From the NCBI GenBank assembly GCA_036172665.1, contig CM069880.1, forward strand, positions 2,234,501 through 2,298,500: a stretch of 64,000 bases of DNA, given 5' to 3'. The notes beneath the pieces were generated by a model that made no database searches, was not told where the DNA came from, and saw only the letters and a program-made list of their open reading frames with translations. The position numbers and the translations under genes are program-made. The DNA is from Prosopocoilus inquinatus. Lineage: Eukaryota > Arthropoda > Insecta > Coleoptera > Lucanidae. This document shows, one piece after another, positions 48,901-62,733 of this stretch (position 1 is the stretch's first letter; each line of letters opens with the position of its first letter).

Positions 48901-51188
48901 GGAGTCCATCCAAACGTCAAATAACTTGATAGATGAGTAAGGATCGATTAGATACATCACAGGAACAACGCTAATACGTGTTGTTTCGTTTAAAACTATT
49001 TCTAGCTTCAGCTGCGTCCGAGAACTTCGTATCTCACATCAAAGTTACTGGAGTCCATCGAAACGCCAAGTAACATGATAGATGAGTAAGGATCGATTAG
49101 ATACATCACAGGAACAACGCTAATGCGTGTTGTTTCGTTTAAAACTATTTCTAGCTTCAGCTGCGTCCGAGAACTTCGTATCTCACATCAAAGTTACTGG
49201 AGTTCGTCCAAACGTCAAATAACATGATAGATGAGTAAGGATCGATTAGATACATCACAGGAACAACGCTAATATGTGTTGTTTCGTTTAAAACTATTTC
49301 CAGCTTCTGCTGCGTCCGAAAACGTCGTATCTCACATCAGAGTTACTGGAGTCCATCGAAACGTCAAATAACATGATAGATAAGTAAGGATCGATTAGAT
49401 ACAGCACAGGAACAACGCTAATACGTGTTGTTTCGTTTAAAACTATTTCCAGCTGCTGCTGCGTCCAAGAACTTTCTATCTCACATCAGACTTACTGGAG
49501 TCCATCGAAACGTCAAATAACATGATAGATAAGTAAGGATCGATTAGATACAGCACAGGAACAACGCTAATACGTGTTGTTTCGTTTAAAACTATTTCCA
49601 GCTTCTGCTGCGTCCGAAAACGTCGTATCTCACATCAGAGTTACTGGAGTCCATCGAAACGTCAAATAACATGATAGATAAGTAAGGATCGATTAGATAC
49701 AGCACAGGAACAACGCGAATACGTGTTGTTTCGCTTAAAACTATTTCCAGCTCCTGCTGCGTCCAAAAACTTTGTATCTCACATCAGACTTACTGGAGTC
49801 CATCCAAACGTCAAATAACATGTTAGATAAGTAAGGATCGTTTAGATACATCACAGGAACAACGCTAATACGTGTTATTTCGTTCAAAACTATTTCCAGC
49901 TTCTGCTGCGTCCGAGAACTTTGTATCTCACATCAGAGTTACTGGAGTCCGTCCAAACGTCAAATAACATGATAAATGAGTAAGGATCGATTAGATACAT
50001 CACAGGAACAACGCTAATATGTGTTGTTTCGTTTAAAACTATTTCCAGCTGCTGCTGCGTCCGAAAATTTTGTATCTCACATTAGAGTTACTGGAGTCCA
50101 TCGAAACGTCAATTAACATATTAGCTAAGTAAGGATCGATTAGATACATCACAGGAACAACGCCAATACGTGTTGTTTCGTTCAAAACTATTTCCAGCTT
50201 CTGCTGCGTCCAAAAACTTTGTATCTCACATCAGAGTTACTGGAGTCCATCCAAACGTCAAATAACATGATAGATGAGTAAGGATTGATTAGATACATCA
50301 CAGGAACAACGCTAATGCGTGTTGTTTCCTTTAAAACTATTTCCAGCTTCTGCTGCGTCCGAAAACGTCGTATCTCACATCAGAGTTACTGGAGTCCATC
50401 GAAACGTCAAATAACATGATAGATAAGTAAGGATCGATTAGATACATCACAGGAACAACGCTAATACGTGTTATTTCGTTCAAAACTATTTCCAGCTTCT
50501 GCTGCGTCCGAGAACTTTGTATCTCACATCAGAGTTAATGGAGTCCATCGAAACGTCAAATAACATGATAGATAAATAAGGATCGATTAGATACAGCACA
50601 GGAACAACGCTAATACGTGTTGTTTCGTTTAAAACTATTTCCAGCTTCTGCTGCGTCCGAAAACGTCGTATCTCACATCAGAGTTACTGGAGTCCATCGA
50701 AACGTCAAATAACATGATAGATAAGTAAGGATCGATTAGATACAGCACAGGAACAACGCCAATACGTGTTGTTTCGTTTAACACTATTTCCAGCTCCTGC
50801 TGCGTCCAAAAACTTTGTATCTCACATCAGACTTACTGGAGTCCATCCAAACGTCAAATAACATGTTAGATAAATAAGGATCGTTTAGATACATCACAGG
50901 AACAACGCTAATACGTGTTGTTTCCTTCAAAACTATTTCCAGCTTCTGCTGCGTCCGAGAAATTTGTATCTCACATCAGAGTTACTGGAGTTCATCGAAA
51001 CGCCAAATAACATGATAGATGAGTAAGGATCGATTAGATACATCACAGGAACAACGCTAATATGTGTTGTTTCGATTAAAACTATTTCCAGCTGCTGCTG
51101 CGTCCGAAAATTTCGTATCTCACATTAGAGTTACTGGAGTCCATCGAAACGCCAAATAACATGATAGATGAGTAAGGATATCAATCAA

Positions 51189-51252
51189 CGCATTAGCGTT
51201 GTTCCTGTGATGTATCTAATCATAGATACATCACAGGAACAACGCTAATGCG
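51189..51252. repeat. Hairpin insert, copy 5
   Basis: Same stem and loop and the same left flank (gagaaatttg, then gattaaaac). The right flank differs from the other four: gtttcgtttaaaac with cttcagcagcg instead of gtttcctataaaac with cttcagctgcg. Homology to the other copies therefore ends at or just after the hairpin. Confidence 0.95.
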
Positions 51253-52744
51253 TGTTGTTTCGTTTAAAACTATTTCTAGCTTCAGCAGCGTCCGAGAACT
51301 TCGTATCTCGCATCAAAGTTACTGGAGTCCATCGAAACGCCAAATAACATGATAGATGAGTAAGGATCGATTAGATACATCACATTAACAACGCTAATGC
51401 GTGTTGTTTCGTTTAAAACTATTTCCAGCTTCTGCTGCGTCCGAGAACTTCGTATCTCACATTAGAGTTACTGGAGTCCATCGAAACGTCAAATAACATA
51501 ATAGCTAAGTAAGGATCGATTAGATACATCACAGGAACAACGCTAATACGTGTTGTTTCGTTTAAAACTATTTCCAGCTTCTGCTGCGTCCGAAAACGTC
51601 GTATCTCACATCTGTTACTGGAGTCCATCGAAACGTCAAATAACATGATAGATAAGTAAGGATCGATTAGATACAGTACAGGAACAACGCTAATACGTGT
51701 TGTTTCGTTTAAAACTATTTCCAGCTCCTGCTGCGTCCAAAAACATTGTATCTCACATCAGACTTACTGGAGTCCATGGAAACGTCAAATAACATGTTAG
51801 ATAAATAAGGATCGTTTAGATACATCACAGGAACAACGCTAATACGTGTTGTTTCTTTCAAAACTATTTCCAGCTTCTGCTGCGTCCGAGAACTTTGTAT
51901 CTCACATCAGAATTACTGGAGTCCGTCCAAACGTCAAATAACATGAGAGATGAGAAAGGATCGATTAGATACATCACAGGAACAACGCTAATATGTGTTG
52001 TTTCGTTTAAAACTATTTCCAGCTGCTGCTGCGTCCGAAAATTTCGTATCTCACATTAGAGTTACTGGAGTCCATCGAAACGTCAAATAACATGAGAGAT
52101 GAGTAAGGATCGATTAGATACATCACAGGAACAACGCTAATATGTGTTGTTTCGTTTAAAACTATTTCCAGCTGCTGCTGCGTCCAAAAACTTTGTATCT
52201 CACATCAGAGTTACTGGAGTCCATCCAAACGTAAAGTAACATGATAGATGAGTAAGGATCGATTAGATACATCACAGGAACATCGCTAATGCGTGTTGTT
52301 TCGTTTAGAACTATTTCCAGCTTCTGCTGCGTCCGAAAACGTCGTATCTCACATCAGAGTTACTGGAGTCCATCCAAACGTAAAATAACATGATAGATGA
52401 GTAAGGATCGATTAGATACATCACAGGAACATCGCTAATGCGTGTTGTTTCGTTCAAAACTATTTCCAGCTTATGCTGCGTCCGAAAACGTCGTATCTCA
52501 CATCAAAGTTACTGGAGTCCATCGAAACGCCAAATAACATGATAGATGAGTAAGGATCGATTAGATACATCACAGGAACAACGCTAATGCGTGTTGTTTT
52601 GTTTAAAACTATTTCCAGCTTCTGCTGCGTCCGAGAACTTCGTATCTCACATCAGAGTTACTGGTGTCCATCCAAACGTCAAATAACATAATAGATGAGA
52701 AAGGATCGATTAGATACATCACAGGAACAACGCTAATACGTGTT
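51253..52744 (-). repeat. - monomers between the last hairpin and the 15-monomer units
   Basis: About ten monomers with mixed variants, including cacattaacaacg at about 51382, ccatggaaacg near 51775 and gcttatgctgc near 52470. Positions about 52.2-52.75 kb recur at 57.7-58.27 kb at an offset of 5513 bp (37 x 149). A short open frame at 51419-51646 is satellite read-through. Confidence 0.82.
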
Positions 52745-54984
52745 GTTTCGTTTAAAACTATTTCCAGTTTCTGCTGCGTCCGAAAACGTCGTATCTCACA
52801 TCAGAGTTACTGGAGTCCATCGAAACGTCAAATAACATGATAGATAAGTAAGGATCGATTAGATACAGCACAGGAACAACGCTAATACGTGTTGTTTCGT
52901 TTAAAACTATTTCCAGCTCCTGCTGCGTCCAAAAACTTTGTATCTCACATCAGACTTACTGGAGTCCATCCAAACGTCAAATAACATAGTAGATAAGTAG
53001 GGATCGATTAGATACATCACAGGAACAACGCTAATGCGTGTTGTTTCCTTTAAAACTATTTCTAGCTTCAGCTGCGTCCGAGAACTTCGTAACTCACATA
53101 AAAGTTACTGGAGTTCATCGAAACGCCAAATAACATGAGAGATGAGTAAGGATCGATTAGATACATCACAGGAACAACGCTAATGCGTGTTGTTTCGTTT
53201 AAAACTATTTCTAGCTTCAGCTGCGTCCGAGAACTTCGTATCTCACATCAAAGTTACTGGAGTCTATCGAAACGCCAAATAACATGATAGATGAGTAAGG
53301 ATCGATTAGATACATCACAGGAACAACGCTAATGCGTGTTGTTTCCTTTAAAACTATTTCTAGCTTCAGCTGCGTCCGAGAACTTCGTAACTCACATAAA
53401 AGTTACTGGAGTCCATCGAAACGCCAAATAACATGAGAGATGAGTAAGGATCGATTAGATACATCACAGGAACAACGCTAATGCGTGTTGTTTCGTTTAA
53501 AACTATTTCCAGCTTCTGCTGCGTCCGGAAATTTCGTATCTCACATCATAGTTACTGGAGTCCATCGAAACGTCAAATAACATAGTAGATAAGTAAGGAT
53601 CGATTAGATACATCACAGGAACAACGCTAATACGTGTTGTTTCGTTCAAAACTATTTCCAGCTTCTGCTGCGTCCGAGAACTTTGTATCTCACATCAGAG
53701 TTACTGGAGTCCATCGAAACGCCAAATAACATGAGAGATGAGTAAGGATCGATTAGATACATCACAGGAACAACGCTAATGCGTGTTGTTTCGTTTAAAA
53801 CTATTTCTAGCTTCAGCTGCGTCCGAGAACTTCGTATCTCACATCAAAGTTGCTGGAGTCTATCGAAACGCCAAATAACATGATAGATGAGTAAGGATCG
53901 ATTAGATACATCACAGGAACAACGCTAATGCGTGTTGTTTCCTTTAAAACTATTTCTAGCTTCAGCTGCGTCCGAGAACTTCGTAACTCACATTAAAGTT
54001 ACTGGAGTCCATCGAAACGCCAAATAACATGAGAGATGAGTAAGGATCGATTAGATACATCACAGGAACAACGCTAATGCGTGTTGTTTCGTTTAAAACT
54101 ATTTCCAGCTTCTGCTGCGTCCGAAAACGTCGTATCTCACATCAGAGTTACTGGAGTCCATCGAAACGTCAAATAACATAGTAGCTAAGTAAGGATCGAT
54201 TAGATACATCACAGGAACAACGCTAATACGTGTTGTTTCGTTCAAAACTACCTCCAGCTTCTGCTGCGTCCGAGAACTTCGTATCTCACATCAAAGTTAC
54301 TGGAGTCCATCGAAACGCCAAATAACATGATAGATGAGTAAGGATCGATTAGATACATCACAGGAACAACGCTAATGCGTGTTGTTTCGTTTAAAACTAT
54401 TTCCAGCTTCTGCTGCGTCCGTAAACGTCGTATCTCACATCAGAGTTACTGGAGTCCATCGAAACGTCAAATAACATGATAGATGAGTAAGGATCGATTA
54501 GATACATCACAGGAACAACGCTAATGCGTGTTGTTTCCTTTAAAACTATTTCTAGCTTCAGCTGCGTCCGAGAACTTCGTAACTCACATCAAAGTTACTG
54601 GAGTCCATCGAAACGCCAAATAACATGAGAGATGAGCAAGGATCGATTAGATACATCACAGGAACAACGCTAATGCGTGTTGTTTCGTTTAAAACTATTT
54701 CCAGCTGCTGCTGCGTCCGAAAATTTCGTATCTCACATTAGAGTTACTGGAGTCCATCCAAACGTCAAATAACATGTTAGATAAGTAAGGATCGTTTAGA
54801 TACATCACAGGAACAACGCTAATACGTGCTGTTTCGTTCAAAACTATTTCCAGCTTCTGCTGTGTCCGAGAACTTTGTATCTCACATCAGAGTTACTGGA
54901 GTCCATCCAAACGTAAAATAACATGATAGATGAGTAAGGATCGATTAGATACATCACAGGAACATCGCTAATGCGTGTTGTTTC
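52745..54984 (-). repeat. 15-monomer higher-order unit C1, 2235 bp
   Basis: The variants agtagggatcg (52996 and 55231) and agttgctgg (53848 and 56083) are both 2235 bp apart, exactly 15 x 149. Other markers in the unit are ctacctccagc, gatgagcaagg and acgtgctgtttcg monomers. Confidence 0.88.
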
Positions 54985-57900
54985 GTTTAAAACTATTTCC
55001 AGCTTCTGCTGCGTCCGAAAACGTCGTATCTCACATCAGAGTTACTGGAGTCCATCGAAACGTCAAATAACATGATAGATAAGTAAGGATCGATTAGATA
55101 CAGTACAGGAACAACGCTAATACGTGTTGTTTCGTTTAAAACTATTTCCAGCTCCTGCTGCGTCCAAAAACTTTGTATCTCACATCAGACTTACTGGAGT
55201 CCATCCAAACGTCAAATAACATAGTAGATAAGTAGGGATCGATTAGATACATCACAGGAACAACGCTAATGCGTGTTGTTTCCTTTAAAACTATTTCTAG
55301 CTTCAGCTGCGTCCGAGAACTTCGTAACTCACATAAAAGTTACTGGAGTTCATCGAAACGCCAAATAACATGAGAGATGAGTAAGGATCGATTAGATACA
55401 TCACAGGAACAACGCTAATGCGTGTTGTTTCGTTTAAAACTATTTCTAGCTTCAGCTGCGTCCGAGAACTTCGTATCTCACATCAAAGTTACTGGAGTCT
55501 ATCGAAACGCCAAATAACATGATAGATGAGTAAGGATCGATTAGATACATCACAGGAACAACGCTAATGCGTGTTGTTTCCTTTAAAACTATTTCTAGCT
55601 TCAGCTGCGTCCGAGAACTTCGTAACTCACATAAAAGTTACTGGAGTCCATCGAAACGCCAAATAACATGAGAGATGAGTAAGGATCGATTAGATACATC
55701 ACAGGAACAACGCTAATGCGTGTTGTTTCGTTTAAAACTATTTCCAGCTTCTGCTGCGTCCGGAAATTTCGTATCTCACATCATAGTTACTGGAGTCCAT
55801 CGAAACGTCAAATAACATAGTAGATAAGTAAGGATCGATTAGATACATCACAGGAACAACGCTAATACGTGTTGTTTCGTTCAAAACTATTTCCAGCTTC
55901 TGCTGCGTCCGAGAACTTTGTATCTCACATCAGAGTTACTGGAGTCCATCGAAACGCCAAATAACATGAGAGATGAGTAAGGATCGATTAGATACATCAC
56001 AGGAACAACGCTAATGCGTGTTGTTTCGTTTAAAACTATTTCTAGCTTCAGCTGCGTCCGAGAACTTCGTATCTCACATCAAAGTTGCTGGAGTCTATCG
56101 AAACGCCAAATAACATGATAGATGAGTAAGGATCGATTAGATACATCACAGGAACAACGCTAATGCGTGTTGTTTCCTTTAAAACTATTTCTAGCTTCAG
56201 CTGCGTCCGAGAACTTCGTAACTCACATTAAAGTTACTGGAGTCCATCGAAACGCCAAATAACATGAGAGATGAGTAAGGATCGATTAGATACATCACAG
56301 GAACAACGCTAATGCGTGTTGTTTCGTTTAAAACTATTTCCAGCTTCTGCTGCGTCCGAAAACGTCGTATCTCACATCAGAGTTACTGGAGTCCATCGAA
56401 ACGTCAAATAACATAGTAGCTAAGTAAGGATCGATTAGATACATCACAGGAACAACGCTAATACGTGTTGTTTCGTTCAAAACTACCTCCAGCTTCTGCT
56501 GCGTCCGAGAACTTCGTATCTCACATCAAAGTTACTGGAGTCCATCGAAACGCCAAATAACATGATAGATGAGTAAGGATCGATTAGATACATCACAGGA
56601 ACAACGCTAATGCGTGTTGTTTCGTTTAAAACTATTTCCAGCTTCTGCTGCGTCCGTAAACGTCGTATCTCACATCAGAGTTACTGGAGTCCATCGAAAC
56701 GTCAAATAACATGATAGATGAGTAAGGATCGATTAGATACATCACAGGAACAACGCTAATGCGTGTTGTTTCCTTTAAAACTATTTCTAGCTTCAGCTGC
56801 GTCCGAGAACTTCGTAACTCACATCAAAGTTACTGGAGTCCATCGAAACGCCAAATAACATGAGAGATGAGCAAGGATCGATTAGATACATCACAGGAAC
56901 AACGCTAATGCGTGTTGTTTCGTTTAAAACTATTTCCAGCTGCTGCTGCGTCCGAAAATTTCGTATCTCACATTAGAGTTACTGGAGTCCATCCAAACGT
57001 CAAATAACATGTTAGATAAGTAAGGATCGTTTAGATACATCACAGGAACAACGCTAATACGTGCTGTTTCGTTCAAAACTATTTCCAGCTTCTGCTGTGT
57101 CCGAGAACTTTGTATCTCACATCAGAGTTACTGGAGTCCATCCAAACGTAAAATAACATGATAGATGAGTAAGGATCGATTAGATACATCACAGGAACAT
57201 CGCTAATGCGTGTTGTTTCGTTTAAAACTATTTCCAGCTTCTGCTGCGTCCGAAAACGTCGTATCTCACATCAGAGTTACTGGAGTCCATCGAAACGTCA
57301 AATAACATGATAGATAAGTAAGGATCGATTAGATACAGTACAGGAACAACGCTAATACGTGTTGTTTCGTTTAAAACTATTTCCAGCTCCTGCTGCGTCC
57401 AAAAACTTTGTATCTCACATCAGACTTACTGGAGTCCATCGAAACGTCAAATAACATGTTAGATAAATAAGGACCGTTTAGATACATCACAGGAACAACG
57501 CTAATACGTGTTGTTTCGTTCAAAACTATTTCCAGCTTCTGCTGCGTCGAAGAACTTTGTATCTCACATCAGAGTTACTGGAGTCCGTCCAAACGTCAAA
57601 TAACATGAAAGATGAGTAAGGATCGATTAGATACATCACAGGAACAACGCTAATATGTGTTGTTTCGTTTAAAACCATTTCCAGCTGCTGCTGCGTCCGA
57701 AAATTTCGTATCTCACATCAGAGTTACTGGAGTCCATCCAAACGTAAAATAACATGATAGATGAGTAAGGATCGATTAGATACATCACAGGAACATCGCT
57801 AATGCGTGTTGTTTCGTTTAGAACTATTTCCAGCTTCTGCTGCGTCCGAAAACGTCGTATCTCACATCAGAGTTACTGGAGTCCATCCAAACGTAAAATA

Positions 57901-58561
57901 ACATGATAGATGAGTAAGGATCGATTAGATACATCACAGGAACATCGCTAATGCGTGTTGTTTCGTTCAAAACTATTTCCAGCTTATGCTGCGTCCGAAA
58001 ACGTCGTATCTCACATCAAAGTTACTGGGGTCCATCGAAACGCCAAATAACATGATAGATGAGTAAGGATCGATTAGATACATCACAGGAACAACGCTAA
58101 TGCGTGTTGTTTTGTTTAAAACTATTTCCAGCTTCTGCTGCGTCCGAGAACTTCGTATCTCACATCAGAGTTACTGGTGTCCATCCAAACGTCAAATAAC
58201 ATAATAGATGAGAAAGGATCGATTAGATACATCACAGGAACAACGCTAATACGTGTTGTTTCGTTTAAAACTATTTCCAGCTTCTGCTGCGTCCGGAAAT
58301 TTCGTATCTCACATCATAGTTACTGGAGTCCATCGAAACGTCAAATAACATAGTAGATAAGTAAGGATCGATTAGATACATCACAGGAACAACGCTAATA
58401 CGTGTTGTTTCGTTCAAAACTATTTCCAGCTTCTGCTGCGTCCGAGAACTTTGTATCTCACATCAGAGTTACTGGAGTCCATCGAAACGCCAAATAACAT
58501 GAGAGATGAGTAAGGATCGATTAGATACATCACAGGAACAACGCTAATGCGTGTTGTTTCG
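54390..58561 (-). repeat. 28-monomer composite unit D1, 4172 bp
   Basis: A larger period covering most of C2 and what follows. agtagggatcg at 55231 recurs at 59403, agttgctgg at 56083 recurs at 60255, and agcttatgctg at 57981 recurs at 62153: all 4172 bp, exactly 28 x 149. It contains the ggaccgtttag and cgtcgaagaac monomers and the ctggtgtccatcc monomer. Confidence 0.88.
54985..57430 (-). repeat. 15-monomer higher-order unit C2
   Basis: Second tandem copy of C1, nearly identical, ending near 57430 where it passes into ccatcgaaacg, ggaccgtttag instead of agtagggatcg. Confidence 0.88.
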
Positions 58562-61500
58562 TTTAAAACTATTTCCAGCTTCTGCTGCGTCCGTAAACGT
58601 CGTATCTCACATCAGAGTTACTGGAGTCCATCGAAACGTCAAATAACATGATAGATGAGTAAGGATCGATTAGATACATCACAGGAACAACGCTAATGCG
58701 TGTTGTTTCCTTTAAAACTATTTCTAGCTTCAGCTGCGTCCGAGAACTTCGTAACTCACATCAAAGTTACTGGAGTCCATCGAAACGCCAAATAACATGA
58801 GAGATGAGCAAGGATCGATTAGATACATCACAGGAACAACGCTAATGCGTGTTGTTTCGTTTAAAACTATTTCCAGCTGCTGCTGCGTCCGAAAATTTCG
58901 TATCTCACATTAGAGTTACTGGAGTCCATCCAAACGTCAAATAACATGTTAGATAAGTAAGGATCGTTTAGATACATCACAGGAACAACGCTAATACGTG
59001 CTGTTTCGTTCAAAACTATTTCCAGCTTCTGCTGTGTCCGAGAACTTTGTATCTCACATCAGAGTTACTGGAGTCCATCCAAACGTAAAATAACATGATA
59101 GATGAGTAAGGATCGATTAGATACATCACAGGAACATCGCTAATGCGTGTTGTTTCGTTTAAAACTATTTCCAGCTTCTGCTGCGTCCGAAAACGTCGTA
59201 TCTCACATCAGAGTTACTGGAGTCCATCGAAACGTCAAATAACATGATAGATAAGTAAGGATCGATTAGATACAGTACAGGAACAACGCTAATACGTGTT
59301 GTTTCGTTTAAAACTATTTCCAGCTCCTGCTGCGTCCAAAAACTTTGTATCTCACATCAGACTTACTGGAGTCCATCCAAACGTCAAATAACATAGTAGA
59401 TAAGTAGGGATCGATTAGATACATCACAGGAACAACGCTAATGCGTGTTGTTTCCTTTAAAACTATTTCTAGCTTCAGCTGCGTCCGAGAACTTCGTAAC
59501 TCACATAAAAGTTACTGGAGTTCATCGAAACGCCAAATAACATGAGAGATGAGTAAGGATCGATTAGATACATCACAGGAACAACGCTAATGCGTGTTGT
59601 TTCGTTTAAAACTATTTCTAGCTTCAGCTGCGTCCGAGAACTTCGTATCTCACATCAAAGTTACTGGAGTCTATCGAAACGCCAAATAACATGATAGATG
59701 AGTAAGGATCGATTAGATACATCACAGGAACAACGCTAATGCGTGTTGTTTCCTTTAAAACTATTTCTAGCTTCAGCTGCGTCCGAGAACTTCGTAACTC
59801 ACATAAAAGTTACTGGAGTCCATCGAAACGCCAAATAACATGAGAGATGAGTAAGGATCGATTAGATACATCACAGGAACAACGCTAATGCGTGTTGTTT
59901 CGTTTAAAACTATTTCCAGCTTCTGCTGCGTCCGGAAATTTCGTATCTCACATCATAGTTACTGGAGTCCATCGAAACGTCAAATAACATAGTAGATAAG
60001 TAAGGATCGATTAGATACATCACAGGAACAACGCTAATACGTGTTGTTTCGTTCAAAACTATTTCCAGCTTCTGCTGCGTCCGAGAACTTTGTATCTCAC
60101 ATCAGAGTTACTGGAGTCCATCGAAACGCCAAATAACATGAGAGATGAGTAAGGATCGATTAGATACATCACAGGAACAACGCTAATGCGTGTTGTTTCG
60201 TTTAAAACTATTTCTAGCTTCAGCTGCGTCCGAGAACTTCGTATCTCACATCAAAGTTGCTGGAGTCTATCGAAACGCCAAATAACATGATAGATGAGTA
60301 AGGATCGATTAGATACATCACAGGAACAACGCTAATGCGTGTTGTTTCCTTTAAAACTATTTCTAGCTTCAGCTGCGTCCGAGAACTTCGTAACTCACAT
60401 TAAAGTTACTGGAGTCCATCGAAACGCCAAATAACATGAGAGATGAGTAAGGATCGATTAGATACATCACAGGAACAACGCTAATGCGTGTTGTTTCGTT
60501 TAAAACTATTTCCAGCTTCTGCTGCGTCCGAAAACGTCGTATCTCACATCAGAGTTACTGGAGTCCATCGAAACGTCAAATAACATAGTAGCTAAGTAAG
60601 GATCGATTAGATACATCACAGGAACAACGCTAATACGTGTTGTTTCGTTCAAAACTACCTCCAGCTTCTGCTGCGTCCGAGAACTTCGTATCTCACATCA
60701 AAGTTACTGGAGTCCATCGAAACGCCAAATAACATGATAGATGAGTAAGGATCGATTAGATACATCACAGGAACAACGCTAATGCGTGTTGTTTCGTTTA
60801 AAACTATTTCCAGCTTCTGCTGCGTCCGTAAACGTCGTATCTCACATCAGAGTTACTGGAGTCCATCGAAACGTCAAATAACATGATAGATGAGTAAGGA
60901 TCGATTAGATACATCACAGGAACAACGCTAATGCGTGTTGTTTCCTTTAAAACTATTTCTAGCTTCAGCTGCGTCCGAGAACTTCGTAACTCACATCAAA
61001 GTTACTGGAGTCCATCGAAACGCCAAATAACATGAGAGATGAGCAAGGATCGATTAGATACATCACAGGAACAACGCTAATGCGTGTTGTTTCGTTTAAA
61101 ACTATTTCCAGCTGCTGCTGCGTCCGAAAATTTCGTATCTCACATTAGAGTTACTGGAGTCCATCCAAACGTCAAATAACATGTTAGATAAGTAAGGATC
61201 GTTTAGATACATCACAGGAACAACGCTAATACGTGCTGTTTCGTTCAAAACTATTTCCAGCTTCTGCTGTGTCCGAGAACTTTGTATCTCACATCAGAGT
61301 TACTGGAGTCCATCCAAACGTAAAATAACATGATAGATGAGTAAGGATCGATTAGATACATCACAGGAACATCGCTAATGCGTGTTGTTTCGTTTAAAAC
61401 TATTTCCAGCTTCTGCTGCGTCCGAAAACGTCGTATCTCACATCAGAGTTACTGGAGTCCATCGAAACGTCAAATAACATGATAGATAAGTAAGGATCGA

Positions 61501-62733
61501 TTAGATACAGTACAGGAACAACGCTAATACGTGTTGTTTCGTTTAAAACTATTTCCAGCTCCTGCTGCGTCCAAAAACTTTGTATCTCACATCAGACTTA
61601 CTGGAGTCCATCGAAACGTCAAATAACATGTTAGATAAATAAGGACCGTTTAGATACATCACAGGAACAACGCTAATACGTGTTGTTTCGTTCAAAACTA
61701 TTTCCAGCTTCTGCTGCGTCGAAGAACTTTGTATCTCACATCAGAGTTACTGGAGTCCGTCCAAACGTCAAATAACATGAAAGATGAGTAAGGATCGATT
61801 AGATACATCACAGGAACAACGCTAATATGTGTTGTTTCGTTTAAAACCATTTCCAGCTGCTGCTGCGTCCGAAAATTTCGTATCTCACATCAGAGTTACT
61901 GGAGTCCATCCAAACGTAAAATAACATGATAGATGAGTAAGGATCGATTAGATACATCACAGGAACATCGCTAATGCGTGTTGTTTCGTTTAGAACTATT
62001 TCCAGCTTCTGCTGCGTCCGAAAACGTCGTATCTCACATCAGAGTTACTGGAGTCCATCCAAACGTAAAATAACATGATAGATGAGTAAGGATCGATTAG
62101 ATACATCACAGGAACATCGCTAATGCGTGTTGTTTCGTTCAAAACTATTTCCAGCTTATGCTGCGTCCGAAAACGTCGTATCTCACATCAAAGTTACTGG
62201 GGTCCATCGAAACGCCAAATAACATGATAGATGAGTAAGGATCGATTAGATACATCACAGGAACAACGCTAATGCGTGTTGTTTTGTTTAAAACTATTTC
62301 CAGCTTCTGCTGCGTCCGAGAACTTCGTATCTCACATCAGAGTTACTGGTGTCCATCCAAACGTCAAATAACATAATAGATGAGAAAGGATCGATTAGAT
62401 ACATCACAGGAACAACGCTAATACGTGTTGTTTCGTTTAAAACTATTTCCAGCTTCTGCTGCGTCCGGAAATTTCGTATCTCACATCATAGTTACTGGAG
62501 TCCATCGAAACGTCAAATAACATAGTAGATAAGTAAGGATCGATTAGATACATCACAGGAACAACGCTAATACGTGTTGTTTCGTTCAAAACTATTTCCA
62601 GCTTCTGCTGCGTCCGAGAACTTTGTATCTCACATCAGAGTTACTGGAGTCCATCGAAACGCCAAATAACATGAGAGATGAGTAAGGATCGATTAGATAC
62701 ATCACAGGAACAACGCTAATGCGTGTTGTTTCG
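58562..62733 (-). repeat. 28-monomer composite unit D2, 4172 bp
   Basis: Second copy of D1, with no indel noticed against it. It ends near 62740, where D1 has a gtaaacgtcg monomer and D2 passes into a cttcagctgcg monomer. Confidence 0.88.

Larger units (their letters stand above)
43253..51188 (-). repeat. Hairpin-headed unit U4, 7936 bp
   Basis: Hairpin, 28-bp duplication (44648-44703), island (45654-45909) and a long right half matching that of U1. It differs from U1 in lacking one monomer near 45.15 kb, having a single 1637-type subunit instead of two, lacking one monomer near 46.6 kb and carrying extra monomers near 48.5 kb and 50.6-50.9 kb. It shares derived changes with U3: acaagtatt in the island and the 4-bp-shorter ggagtccatacg. 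Confidence 0.8.

Noticed and set aside
51419..51646. 75-residue open frame on the minus strand
   Set aside because: Satellite read-through made possible by a small deletion in one monomer (catctgttac near 51609).
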